Shown one piece after another: positions 33,782 through 45,718 of a stretch of DNA of 64,000 nt; positions within the stretch are counted from its first letter, which is position 1; each line of letters opens with the position of its first letter. Position numbers and translations under genes: made by a program. The stretch comes from Adiantum capillus-veneris (lineage: Eukaryota > Streptophyta > Polypodiopsida > Polypodiales > Pteridaceae): assembly GCA_014529385.2 (NCBI GenBank), contig CM043969.1, forward strand, positions 22,942,446-23,006,445, written 5' to 3'. Below the pieces are notes generated by a model. The model saw only the letters and a program-made list of their open reading frames with translations. It made no database searches and had not been told where the DNA came from.

Positions 33782-36700
33782 GTTTTCCTTGATTTTGACG
33801 TTTTGTCCTCTCCACTCTCAATTTCTGTCGTCCAAACTTCCTTCAGAGTTTTCTTGAGCTCTCTGTACTTGTTTCTACGTTCTAACTTGGACTCCGTGTA
33901 TTCTCTGTTGCGCTTGTTCTTTTCTGATTTTTCTGTTTCAGTTTTCGTTCCATTCTTTTGAACTTGATTTCTTGAGCCTCTTTTGTCTTTTCGTAAGCTC
34001 TTTTGATCACTGCCTCTCATTCTTCCAGAAATCTTATCCTTAACACAATCTTCAGCCTTTACTAGCATTAGGAATTGATTTTTTCCTCTTATTCTAGGCA
34101 TCGGATTGGTTCTAACCCCTTTTGTTTTTTTCTTTGCTCTATAGTGTTTCTGGCGTTGTTTAGTTTGGTTCGGAAAATCATAAAATCGGACATCCATTAT
34201 AGTTTCTTCGTTTCCGCTTGAATTGTCCGTTGACTCGTTGTCTGCTTCATTTTCCCACTCTGGATGATTGGGAATGTCGTGAAACACCTCTTCTTCATCT
34301 TCCTTTTCCAGTGTATCGTTCTTTTCAGTTTCTTTTTCGAGTACAGTTCTCAACATGAAATACGGAACCACGTCGTACCCGTCCTTGTCGCAAAATTTCG
34401 TTGTGGGACCATCCGGAATTGCACAAACATCTAGGGTTGCTAGAATGTGTGTCCATTCTAATGGTTCAAACGTGTCCTCTGGAAAGGGTTCTCCTACATA
34501 AGTTTCGTCTTCGATAGCCCTTTCTAAAACACAATCTTCTCGTTTCAGACTTCCACATTTCGAAGCTCCACACATCCATAACTCCTTGGGTTTACCTAAC
34601 CAAGCTGGAAATTCGGATCCCGCCAAAGTAGCTGAATCAAACTCCTCTACCGGTGTTCGGTTCACATCTTTGTAGCTATGGTCTTTCAGGTTCACACGTG
34701 TAGTGGTTTCCATATTTCTCAAGTATATGTGATCGTAGCCCCAATCTTGGACCATTTTCAACTGTCTCATGAATGGTCTTCCCAATATGATATCATAGTT
34801 ATTCTCCTTGGCAAAATTGACAATAGCAAAAGTATGTTCGTATTCAATGCCGCAAGAAGTCACTACGACTTTCTCTAATAAACCCATAGGTTTCTCCATG
34901 TGTCCATCTGCTAATTGGAGTTTCAACCTAGTCTTCCTTATTGCTGGTTTCCCCCATTTTTTCCAGATTTCTTTTGTAGCAATGGCTACCCCTGCTCCGC
35001 TGTCTAGTATTGCCATCGTCTTCACTCCTTGGAATTCAACTGGTAAGGTTGTATTCCCCTCTTCACCTTCGCAATACTCTCCGACCTTGTTTAACGGTAC
35101 AGGCTTAGCGTTCTTTTGTGGCTTGCTCAGCTCCTCTATGCCCTCTTGCAATCTCGATGTTGGATCTTTTATCCCGAATTTCTCCAAGCATTTTCCTACA
35201 GTGGTCCACATATGTGGTCTTAGCCTCAAAAGCTCAGCTAGAGTGATAGTGCATGTCACTGGTGTTGACAAAATCTCTATCAATCCTTGCGAGTCCATGA
35301 CTTTTTCTGATGAGATTTTTCGTGAGGGAAGTGCTCTAATCTCGGATTTTGCTTCATACTCTCCTAAGTATGAAGGTAAGGTTTTCAGTGAATGAGGTTT
35401 GCTCTCCATTGTTCTAACAGAGCCCCCATCTCCCCAGTAAGATTGCAGATCCAAGTCCACTTGAGATCCTGCCTCAAATTCCACTATGGGAGGATTCCTG
35501 ATGTCCTTTTCCCAATTTGTCTGATTAGCTTGGCAACTTAGCTCGTTTGCAAAGTTTGCCTCTCTCACTTGTTTCCAAAATTCATTGTAATCCTCATCTT
35601 TTCCGTAAATCCTCTGTATGACTGGATGAAAACTCTCTATCTCCTGATCGGTTGTGTTCAATACTATGCGGTCATCCTTGTGTGTATTTTCAGGCTTTTG
35701 TGCACTGGGAGTCTTTTCAGCTACCCGTGAAACGATAGTCTCTTGCTGAATTGGGTTTTCCGTTCCACAATTCATTGTTTCTCTTGGTGGTTCTAATAAA
35801 GCTTGTGCAGTCTCGATCATTCTCTGGCACATTTCAAGTCTCTGCTTTTCCAATTCCGCGTTTGGGTATGTCATCCACCTCTGTTCTTGTGTTTGGTTGT
35901 TCTTTAACCTAGCTTCGTAAGCTCTCATCAGTGCGTCCAATGGTTCGTGTACTTTGTCGACTGGCACTGATCCCCCTGAGCTTAAGCTCGTTGTTTCTTT
36001 GATACTCTTTTGTTTCGTTCTTTCCGGGCTTATCTCTCGTTTCCCGTTTTGACTCTCAAGTTTTTCTAATCTAGCTTTAGTTTGCTTTAGTTCCTCAGCT
36101 AGAATAGCGTCTTCACGTTCTTTTCTCAACTTCATGCGTGCTTTTCTAGCTTTCCATGTGTTTTTCTGACTCCGCGGTCCTTGACTAACCACTTCAGTCG
36201 CTAACTTTCCATTCTCAGGTTCTCTAGTGGTTTTCTTAGCTTGAGCTCTAGTAACAACTTGCGTTGGTATTAGAGTTTCATTTTCAGACCCACTGCTGGT
36301 AGGAATAGTTTCTAGCATATTCAATGTCGTCTTTTGCACTTTTTTTGGATTCTTTGAACAATCCTCAATGAAGTGAGTAACCCCACACTCAGTGCAATAA
36401 GCGTTAATTCTAATGATTTCCGTATGTGGGCAAACATTCATCAGATGGTCACCTCCACACTTGTAACAGGGTCCTAGTGCTGGTCTTGGTCCCATTTGAT
36501 TCGTCCTTTGTGGATAGGATGGTCTTTGTCCTGTTAACCCTCCATGAGCTATGAACATCAATGTTCTTGCGTCCATATTGTATCTCTCTTCATCAGAAGC
36601 ACTTGTAACTGTTGGTGTTCCAACATTCCCCATCATGCCCCATGGTTCTGGTTGTTTTGGTTCTTCTGGTGGGTAATACACTGTCGGAGACATGTGTGCA

Positions 36701-38855
36701 CCCGATTCTTCGTAATAGGCTTGAACAGGCACTAAGGCTTGTTCTTCCCGATTCTCTAAGGTTGGTGCATATCTAATGCCCACTGGTCTTGCTCCTGGTA
36801 AAGGTGGTTGTTGTCCCAATACCGGTTGCGGTCTTTCTATCCCCATAGGTCCCGGTACATTTCCCGTTGGGTATCGAGGTACTGGATGTATCTGAGGTGG
36901 TGCTAATTGAGCAGGAGGTGCATACTGGCGCTCCCTTACATACCCTTTGTTGTAATAGCACTCCTCTGTTGGATGATTTGTCCATTTTTGTTCAATAGCA
37001 CACCATTTCAGTGGTTTTGGCAATGGTTTTTGGTATGGTGCCATCCTTTTTAGAGCATCTTCTATCATTTGCTCTACATTTGGCATGGTTGTTGTTTGAA
37101 CATTCTTTTTAGTGGTAGTCTCGCTCGCTACGGAGGAGGAGCTACTGGATGCAAAATCTGTATCCGCTGACACCTCTCCATAAACCGTACAGTTATCCAC
37201 TAAGTACAATGCCTCTCTCGTTACTTGCTCGAAACTTGTACAAGCTTTCAAGTGCAAGTCCTTCTTGAGAGTGTCGTTCCTCAGTCCCTCAATAAAGAGA
37301 ACAGATAGTCTGTCATCTTGTGGTCGTTCACGTACTGGACATCTCTCAATGTATTGTTTGAAGCGAAGTGAAGCTTCCTTCACTTTTTCGTTTTCTCTCT
37401 GTTTAAAAGCATATATTTGTGAGACCGTATTGTGCTTAATCCCTCGTTTTGAAAATTCCTCAGCAAACTCTCTTAGCAAATGGTCAATGTCATGGAATCC
37501 CCTATGTTCATTGGTTGAAACCATGTCAATGCAGTACCTTCTAGAGTAAGACCAAATACCTCGTATTGTGTATGGAAATCTGTTATCTGCTCAGCTCTTA
37601 AGACTTGCTTAAAGAGTGACACATGTGTATACGGATCTCCTGAACCACCATACTTCTTTGGCATACACTTGGCTACTTGAGATGGTCTCATACGTCTATG
37701 ATCTGCTACCAATCTCATTGCTCCTGTGTCTCGGCTAAAGCTTTCTCTAGCATCATGGACTTCATGGGTTACCCTTGTCGGTTCCTCTGCCCTGAATCTA
37801 CTACTGGGAGGTAAATGTGATGGTTCCGCTTCAAACCTTGGACCTGGAGTGGTATAGGTGGGGATTGGAACTGGACTACCTCGATTCGTCTCCATTGACT
37901 CTCTGGAATGTAATGATCCCATTGGTCCGAGCTTCGAGTCCCAAGGTTGGCTGAAAGAGTCAGCAACCTGAGTTCTTTGTCCTCCTGTTGTCATTGAGTT
38001 TTGCACTCCAGTTGTTGTTGCTGGTCTATGTGAGCTAGAAGTAACATAATACTGATGTAGTGGTCCCCCAAAGTATGTATATCCTTCTAATTCTTTCTTG
38101 CCCATTGTTGAGTATTGCCTGCCATACTTGTCGTAAGCGGCAGTTTTCACTTCCGATCCCTCTGTGTAGGTAAAGACATAAAGTCTTTTTCGGTCTGTCA
38201 ACTCTCTAGTGTAGGGTTCTTCACATCTATAATAGAGATCCTGCTCCCCATTATTATATTTGTATAGCCCCACATAGATGTTATCAGTGTTGATCCTTAT
38301 AGTTTCATTCTCTCTTCTTAACCTCGCATCAGGGAAGTTCATTATTGGTGCCTTCTCCTCAAGTTCTTCATCTACTTTGGCTTTGGTGCCCATCAATCCC
38401 CACTTGTCCACAATGTTAGGGTTTAGGACTACCAAGTACATGGTACCCTCGTCATCTAGATATCTATCTCCGCTATAGCTCACAGGCACTAAGTCCTTGA
38501 ACTCACTAGGTCTCTCCTCTATCTTTACACAATAGCGGTCCATTCCATCTTTGTAGATCTTGGCACCTTGCTCATTGTCGTACTGATATTTTATGAACAA
38601 TAGCTTCATTGTAGCGGAAGGGCTTGATGATCCTGCTGCCATATTTTTTTTGTTGTTCAGGTTCAGGTGTTCCACGTGTTCGGTGAAAATCTCTTAAGAT
38701 CTCTCCGAAGAAGTATCAGAGACACTTCCTTCAAAGATCGGCTCTAATGGTTGCACCCAACTTTGGTTTACACTTCCCTCGGTTAATATGACACTTGCTG
38801 GTTCCCCTTGTTTTGGTTGGTTATTCTGGAGGTTCCTGCCCGATCTCAAATTCAT
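33745..38855 (-). pseudogene. A gag and first protease
   Basis: Gag starts at ATG 38855 (MNLRSGRN, the same start as in F). A TAA at 38694-38696 interrupts it; an internal ATG at 38642 opens the 400-codon frame. Residues after MAAG form an unusual beta-rich N-terminal domain of about 190 residues (KLLFIKYQYDNEQGAKIYKD; YVGLYKYNNGEQDLYYRC). Then come a proline/serine linker and a capsid-like domain (FKQVLRAEQITDFHTQYEVF). A one-base loss near 37500 shifts the frame. The second ORF (37524-33745) continues capsid, carries two C-x2-C-x3-H-x4-C knuckles (CYKCGGDHLMNVC, CTECGVTHFIEDC), a linker and the first retropepsin, D-S-G-A at 35004-34993 with IILGRPF. It ends in a linker that shifts frame into RT. 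Confidence 0.85.
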
Positions 38856-40270
38856 CAATTCCCCTAAAGGACTTTAACTTTTCCGTCTCGGCAATTTGAT
38901 TTCCCCAATTTTTTGTGGTCAGAATTGATCCAAACTGACTGATACTTGGTCAATTGTTTAATCTTGTCAGTTGGACAACTTCTGTTTCATCAAGTGAGAA
39001 TTTTGTTGCAGTTATGCTGAAAAAGACATTATACGCGTATGATGTCTTTTTTCACAGATTTAGACTATTTTGGTTATGCTCACTCTCAGTAGCCCCCTTA
39101 TGCTCTTTCCACTCACAAAATTCAGTTTGAACTCTGTTTGAGCAAGTTATGGCTAATTTAGGCTTTTCTTGGCAATTTTCCGCTTTTGACTTGTTTTTTT
39201 TTTTTGGGTCAATTGTGATCCAAATGGGATGAAACTTGAAATATAACCTCTAGACAGCTATTACAATGGATCTGTGTTAGCAAAGTATCAAAATATGTCC
39301 AAAATTAGGTCAAAGACATCATACGCGTATGATGTCTTTTTCATCAATTTGGGTCCAAACTTGATATTTATGCTTTCTACAGTGTTTGTAACAATCTTGT
39401 CAGGTCAGATTTCAAAAATAGGCAGTGGAAGTGCCAAAAGACGTTATACGCGTATGATGTCTTTTGTCCCAGATTTTGACTATTTTTGGTTTTAAGCCTT
39501 CTCCAATGTTTATAATTGAGTTTCAAGTGTTTTTGTCAGGTTTGAATGTAAAAACAAGATCTGAATCCAAAATTTCCTATTCTTTGCGTTTCTTGGACTC
39601 CGACTTGTCTTTTTGGGTTTCTTTGAGTGTTAATGCTCTTGTTTTAAGTTCATCTTAGGGTAAAACCCCCCTTCTAAACACTCTGGCAATGTCAAATTTT
39701 CAAGTTTAGTCTCTGTTTAGGTCCTAAGACATCATACGCGTATGATGTCTAAAGTTGCAGATCTCCAGTTTTTCAGCACAGAACTCTTCCAATAGCTCTT
39801 TTAAGTGCTCAGTAACAATCAGTTACACAGAAAATTTTTCTGAACTTTGTTTATTGCATATTCCACTACCAAAGCGACTTTTTCAGTGATCTAACATGCA
39901 ATCAAACACATCAAGCAAATAGAACTCCAATTGATAGCTCTAGATCAGGATCAAATCAGGCCCTACCTAAGCTACTTCTAATCATAAAATGGATTTTTTG
40001 CAATTAAAAATATAAAGAGATTTACTACCACACAAGGAGTACCAAATGCATTTTATGTCAACAACCACTTAAACACCATAAAAAACAATCTAATCTAAGC
40101 TAAACTAAAAATACTGTCAACACGGAAGACCCAGGAATACCCCACTTCCTAGTATCTTTCGAGACCTTCGGAGTCCACCACTCCTAGATCTTTTCTAACT
40201 AAAGTATACAAAGTAGTTTATACGACTCACCTCGTAGGATTAGTCTAAGGTCACCTACTTAGGGCTCTCG
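38856..40270 (-). other. A leader (5' untranslated region)
   Basis: Non-coding sequence between primer site and gag containing palindrome array 2. Nothing else recognised; a T-run lies near 39190. Confidence 0.7.
39024..39750. repeat. Palindrome array 2 (four copies) in A leader
   Basis: Copies at 39024-39047, 39314-39337, 39439-39462 and 39727-39750. Two have one or two arm substitutions (CATTATA, CGTTATA), but ATACGCGTAT is intact in all. Start-to-start distances are 290, 125 and 288. Confidence 0.95.
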
Positions 40271-40288
40271 TCCCCGGCAGCGGCGCCA
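40271..40288 (-). promoter_or_regulatory. A primer-binding site, tRNA-Asp type
   Basis: Minus-strand TGGCGCCGCTGCCGGGGA, two bases inside the LTR. It matches the complement of the plant tRNA-Asp 3' end as I recall it, with one mismatch (CTG for TTG). Athila-type elements are known to use this tRNA. Confidence 0.75.
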
Positions 40289-40290
40289 AA

Positions 40291-40914
40291 TGTTAAGGCG
40301 GTTACGCCGCTAGCGGAAGCTAAATAGCGAGAACTCAACCAACAACAGAATTTGTCAGACGAGGACGGAGCTTGACCCGCAAGCGCATGGAAACAACTAG
40401 GTGGGTGTCAAATCACCTACTCAACCTTCTAATGACAATCACTACTAAGGAAATCAAATCTAAGTTCTAAAATACGCAAGTGACTGAAATCCGTACTACG
40501 AACGAATGCTATACGAAACAGGATCTAGAATCATCGAATCGATCTCAAACTCAAGGGGAAGTCTATACACTAGGTAAGAACAACACCCTAAAGACTTGAA
40601 CTGCAAAATCAACCTATAACCACTCCGTGCGGCAAACGCGTATGAAGACAGGCCGAAAAATACAGGTGACCGAAACTTGACCCCGATGGTACTAATGTGT
40701 AGCTCTACTCGTTGTGGTTCTATAGATATGTTGCACGCTCTATTCCGACACACGAGTTGGAAGAAAACTTACACCGAAGCTCGTAGGAACTTACCACACG
40801 TAGAAGCCGATAGCGCGCACTCTTGGTATCTGTGCGCAGCTCTCACCGTTGCTAACACAATGGCGGTGTCGCTTCTCCAATGGCGGCCCCGTAGCTCGCG
40901 TAGCAAGAAGATAA

Positions 40915-40972
<58 letters not shown>

Positions 40973-41259
40973 GACACAGTCACGGCGCTCAAAAACTCAC
41001 TTTGATTAATAATTGAATCTCCTTTAGGTTACAAAACTTTGGCTTATATACCTCAGCCTTGGAGGTGAGAACATCTCTAATTATTTACATCAACAGGTGA
41101 AATTACTTCAGGATTACAAGCTGGAAACTCAATTGAGTCTCGCTACTTAATGAATGGCTCAAATCAAAATTAATATCGGAAAGACATTTATTACAATCAA
41201 TGGTTACAAAATGATGGGTGTGAGCAAAAATGCGGGTGTGATCCTCTGCTGGCTCAACA
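40291..41259 (-). repeat. A 5' LTR
   Basis: 969 bp, TG...CA. Contains a (CT)n run of about 45 bases at 40916-40967. Confidence 0.93.
41043..41050 (-). promoter_or_regulatory. TATA box in A 5' LTR
   Basis: Minus-strand TATATAAG inside the 5' LTR upstream of the pyrimidine-rich run; the expected transcription start lies downstream within the LTR. Confidence 0.55.
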
Positions 41260-41264
41260 CTAAC
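41260..41264. repeat. Target-site duplication of A (right), CTAAC
   Basis: Pairs with 22173-22177. Confidence 0.92.
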
Positions 41265-44200
41265 CCCTTTCGTTTTTCTCTTTTCTCTGTAGCGTTTCTG
41301 GTGTTTTTCAGCCTGATTTGGGAAGTCATAGAATCTGACATCCTTTATGGTTTCCTCGTTCTCGATTGAGTTGTCTGTGGACTCGTTGTCAACTTCATTT
41401 CCCCATTCTGGATGCTCGGGAATGTCGTGAAACATCTCCTCTTCATCTCCCTTGTCTGGTGTATCAATCTTTTCAGTCTCCTTTTCGACTACAGCTCTCA
41501 TCATGAAGTACGGAACCACATCATATCCATCTTTATCACAGAACTTCGTTGTGGGACCATATTGAATTTCACAAACATCTAGGGTTGCTAGAATGTGTGT
41601 CCATTCTAATGTTTCAAGTGCATCCTCTAGAAAGGGTTCACCTATATAATTTCCATCTTCAATTGCCCTTTCTAAAACACATTCTTCGCGCTTCAGACTT
41701 CCACAGTTCGAAGCTCCACACATACATAACTCTTTCGGTTTGCCTAACTAAGCTGGAAACTCTGATCCTGCCAAAGTAGTTGAAACAAACTCTTCAACTG
41801 GTGTTCGGTTCACATTCTTGTAGCTATGTTCTTTTAGGTTCACGCGAGTAGTGATTTCCATATGTCTCAAGTATATGTGGTTGTAACCCCAATCCTAGAC
41901 CATTTTCAATTGTCTCATGAACGGTCTTCCAAGTATAATATCATAGTTATTCTCCTTGCGAAAGTCAACAATAGCAAAAGAATGCTCGTACTCAATTCCG
42001 CAAGAAGTCACTACAACTTTCTCTAATAGTCCCAAAGGTCTCTCCATATGTCCGTCCGCTAGTTGGAGCTTCAACCTCGTTTTTCTTATCGCCGGTTTTC
42101 CCCATTTTTTCCAGATTTATTTCGTAGCAATGGCTACCCCAGCCCCACTGTCAAGTATTGCCATCATGCTAACTCCCTAGAATTCAACTGGTAAGGTTGT
42201 ATTCCCCTCTTTGCCTTTGCAATACTCTCCGACCTTGTTCAAAGGTACAGGCTTAGCGTTTTTTTGTGGCGTACTCAACTCTCGTATGCCCTCTTGTAGT
42301 TTTTCAGTTGGGTCTTTTATCCCAAATTTCTCCAAGCATTTTCCTACAGTTGCCCACATGTTTGGTCGTAGTCTCAAAAGCTCAGCTAGGGTGATAGTGC
42401 ATGTCACTGGTGTTGACAAAATCTCTATCAATCCTTGCGAGTCTCTAACTTTTTCTCAAAGAGATTCCACATGAGGGAAGCGCTCTAATCTCAGATTTTG
42501 CTTTGTATTCTCCTAAGTATGAAGGTAAGGTTTTTAACGAATGAGGTTTACTCTCTACTGTTCTAATAGAGCCTCCATCTCCCCAGTAAGAATGCAGATC
42601 TAATTCCACTTGAGATCTTGCCTCAAATTCCTCTATGGGAGGATTCTTGACGTCCTTTTCCCCATTTTTTTGATTAGCTTGACAACTCAGCTCGTTTGCA
42701 AAGTTTGCCTCTCTCACTTGTTTCCAAAACTCATTGTAATCCTCATCTCTTCTGTAAGACCTCTGTATCACAGGATGAAAACTCTCTATTTCTTGATCTG
42801 TGGTGTTCATAAATATACATTCATCCCCGTGCATTTTTTCAGGCTTTTGTGCACTATTAGACTTTTCAACTACCTGTGAGAGGATAGTCTCTTGATGAAT
42901 TGGGTTTTTCGTTCCACAATTCATTGGTTCTCTAGGTGGTTCTAACAAGGCTTGTGCAGTCTCGATCATTCACTAACACATTTCGAGTCTCTGCTTTTCC
43001 AATTCCGCGTTTGGATAGGTCAACCACCGTTGTTTTTGTGTTTGGTTGCTCTTTAATCTCGCTTCGTAATCTCTCATCAGTGCATCCAATGGTTCGTGTA
43101 CTTTGTCGACTAACACTGATCCCCCTGAGCTTACACTCATTGTCTCTTTGACGCTCTTCAGTTTCGACTTTTCAGAGTCCATTTCCTGTATTCCATTTTG
43201 ACTCTCAAGTTTCTCTAATCTGTCTTTTGTTTTCTTAATTCCTCAGCTAGAATTGCGTCTTGCTATTCTTTTTTCAGTTTCATGCGTGCTTTCCTAGATT
43301 TCCATGTGTTTCTATGGCTTCATTGTCCTTGACTTGCCAATTCCATCTCTGACTTTCCATTCTCTGGTTCTCTAGTGGTTTTCTTTGCTTGATCTCTAGT
43401 CACAACTTGTGTTGGTATCATGGTTTCATTTTCAGACCCACTGCTAGTAGGAATCGACTCTAGCATGTTCAATGACGTCTTTTGCACTTTGTTGGGATTC
43501 TTTGAACAATCCTCAATGAAGTGAGTGACACCACACTCTGTGCAATATGAATTTATTCTAATGATCTCTGTGTGTGGACAAACATTCATCAAATGGTCAC
43601 CTCCACACTTATAACAGGGTCCCAATGCAGGTCTTGGTGTCCCTTGATTTACTCTTTGTGGGTAGGCTGGTCTTTGGCCTGACAACCCCCCATGAGCTAT
43701 GAACATAAGTGTTCTTGCGTCCAAGTTATACCTCTCTTCATCTGAGGCGTGTGCGGTTGGTGGTGGTCCAACATTTCCTATCATGCTCCAAGGTTCTGGT
43801 TGTTTTGGTTTTTCAGGTGGGTAATACACAGTAGGAGCCATGGGTGCACCGGAATCTTCGTAATAAGTCTGAACAGGCACTAAATCTCGTTCTTCTTGAT
43901 TCTCTAGGGTGGGTGCATATCTAATGCCCACTGGTCTCACTCCTGGTAAAGGTGGTTGTTGCCCCAATACCGGATGTGGTCTTTCTATTCCCATAGGTCC
44001 TGGTACGTTTCCCATTGGGTATCTAGGTACTTGATGTACCTGAGGTGGTGCTATTTGAGTTGGAGGGGCATACTGACGCTCCTTCACATAACCCTTGTTG
44101 TAATAGCACTCTTCTGTTGAATGATTCTTCCATTTTTGTTCGATCGCACACCATTTCGTTAGTTTTGGCATTGGTTTAGGGTATGGTGCTAATCTCCTTA

Positions 44201-44659
44201 TAACATCCTCTATCATTTGTTCCATGTTCGGCACTGTTGTTGTTTGGACACTCTCCTTAGTGGTGGTCTCACTAGCTAGTGGATGTGACATCCGTATCCA
44301 TTGTCACCTCTCCATAAACAGCACAATTATCCACTAAGTACAATGCTTCTCTAGTCACTTGCTCAAAACTTGTACAAGCTTTCATGTGCAAGTCTTTCTT
44401 GAGAGTGTCATTTCTCAACCCTTCTATAAAGAGGACACATAGTCTGTCATCTTGCAGTCGTTCCCATACTGGACATCTCTCTATGTATTGTTTGAAGTGA
44501 AGCGAAGCTTCCTTCACCTTTTCTTTCTCCTTCTGTTTGAAAGCATATATTTGGGATACCGTGTTGTGTTTGATTCCTCTTTTCGAAAATTCCTTGGCAA
44601 ACTCTCGCAGCAAGTGGTCAATGTCATGGAAACCTCCACCATTCAGTGGTTGAAACCAT
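41260..44659 (-). pseudogene. B gag (C-terminal part) and first protease
   Basis: Collinear with A 34110-37530: capsid remainder (44613-44272), proline-rich linker and two zinc knuckles (CYKCGGDHLMNVC, CTECGVTHFIEDC), linker, and protease near 42160 with DSGAG. Broken by many in-frame stops and shifts (for example near 44280, 43310, 42970, 42440, 42178 and 41750). The gag N-terminus is absent at 44659, where non-retroelement DNA begins. Confidence 0.85.
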
Positions 44660-45473
44660 AATATTCATGTACACCCACAAGTACGTGGTGCCGAAGTCAA
44701 GCCAAAGCTATGGTAGGTTAGAAGCCGTGGAGACACCCTCATTGCAGAGTGCAGAATGGCCAACTCCAGACCATTGGGCTTTGCTTTCTTTCAAGCGCAA
44801 GGTGCTGCAAGATTTCCAAGGGTCCCTAAAGTTTGGTAAGGCAACTAGATCGGTGGGTCTCAGTTGGCATTGTCCCATTCATTTGTTTGTGCATGCATTC
44901 CGCTCTCTGCCGATTGTAGAAACACCAACAATGTTTGTTTGCAAAGAAGTTGACATAGATGCAATGGACACCATTCCATGTGTCAATTGGGGCTATGTTG
45001 ACGGTTTGCATGATGGTGACTGTTATAAGTGCAATGTGTCCCCCACACAGCTTTGCCTTCGGTATTTGAAAGCAAGGTGCACCTTGTATGCATGGTTTAG
45101 CTATGAGAGGTGGATGCACAAACATGGCAAATGGATACCCTTGCAACTGACAGCCGAAGAGATTCAATCCTTTGAAATTCGTGTCCGCATGCCCAATAAC
45201 GAGGTGGAGGTGGTTGCAGTGAATCCGCATTGGACTCTTGCCAATCTTCGGGAACACTTTGTCATAATGGGATTCAAGGATGTCGGTAATGCAAGTTTCA
45301 AACTAGAACAACACAAGGTCTGCTTTGTGCTTGCTTAGCTACCTTTTCTTATTTTTTGTCGGTTTTTGTATTTTGATCGGCCATTTTTGGTTGTATAGAT
45401 TGGAAGGCAGATGGAGGCCACTATGCTTGTTTACAAAGATTGGGCTACAGACGAAATCATCTTGTCTAAGTGA
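44660..45473 (+). CDS. Unrecognised two-exon gene, 5' truncated
   Basis: Exon 1 runs from the B junction to 45317. An 81-base intron (45318-45398, AAG/GTCTGC ... GTATAG) joins in phase to exon 2 (45399-45473, stop TGA). Without splicing the frame stops six codons later, so the spliced form is preferred. The middle has a Trp/Cys-rich part (CVNWGYVDGLHDGDCYKC). The C-terminal 80 residues (IRVRMPNNEVEVVAVNPHWT ... LREHF) have a strand-strand-helix spacing that resembles ubiquitin-like folds, which is only a suggestion. The natural start codon is probably lost at the junction. I do not recognise the family. Confidence 0.5.
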
Positions 45474-45630
45474 ATTGGCTTGTAACTTTAATCGTTTATA
45501 TACTGGATATTTTATTAAAGATTTTGAAAAGTTTTAAGGTGTTGTACTTGATTTTGTACTTGAGTTTTAAGGTGGTGTAAATTTATTTCTTAAATGCATA
45601 TTTTTTATTTTTTTCGAGATGGAATATGTC

Positions 45631-45637
45631 TATATAA
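45631..45637 (+). promoter_or_regulatory. TATA box of the 45719 gene
   Basis: TATATAAGG context, 88 bases upstream of the first ATG, in an otherwise AT-rich spacer. Confidence 0.6.
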
Positions 45638-45718
45638 GGAGGACCACCTCCTCATTTCACCATTTCCATCCCAGCATTGCAAAGAGACCTAGCATACCCA
45701 ATCACGCAAAGAGAAGAA

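Larger units (their letters stand above)
22178..41259 (-). mobile_element. Element A: 19.1-kb Ty3/gypsy-like retrotransposon with extra ORFs
   Basis: Complete minus-strand element. LTRs are 22178-23116 (939 bp) and 40291-41259 (969 bp; the difference is mainly a longer CT repeat), both TGTTAAGG...GGCTCAACA, about 99 percent identical by eye. The primer site is 40271-40288 and the polypurine tract 23117-23130. Internal order is leader with palindromes, gag, protease, RT, RNase H, integrase, second retropepsin, W-x-P-K tail, non-coding block, second palindrome array, ORF3 and ORF4. It is nested in a related element (B) and is flanked by CTAAC. Several single-base frameshifts interrupt pol. Confidence 0.93.
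8420..44659 (-). mobile_element. Element B: old Ty3/gypsy element, interrupted by C and A
   Basis: Three pieces of one minus-strand element: 8420-13877, 21317-22177 and 41260-44659. Each is collinear with element A at the protein and DNA level. Removing C (13878-21316) and A (22178-41259) rejoins the RT and the protease-RT linker in order. The A insertion is bounded by CTAAC on both sides, and the C insertion by ACGT. B is missing its 3' LTR and everything left of about 8420, which corresponds to A near 27905. On the right its gag stops at 44659. Element F (56672-59365) may be its displaced 5' end. Confidence 0.85.
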
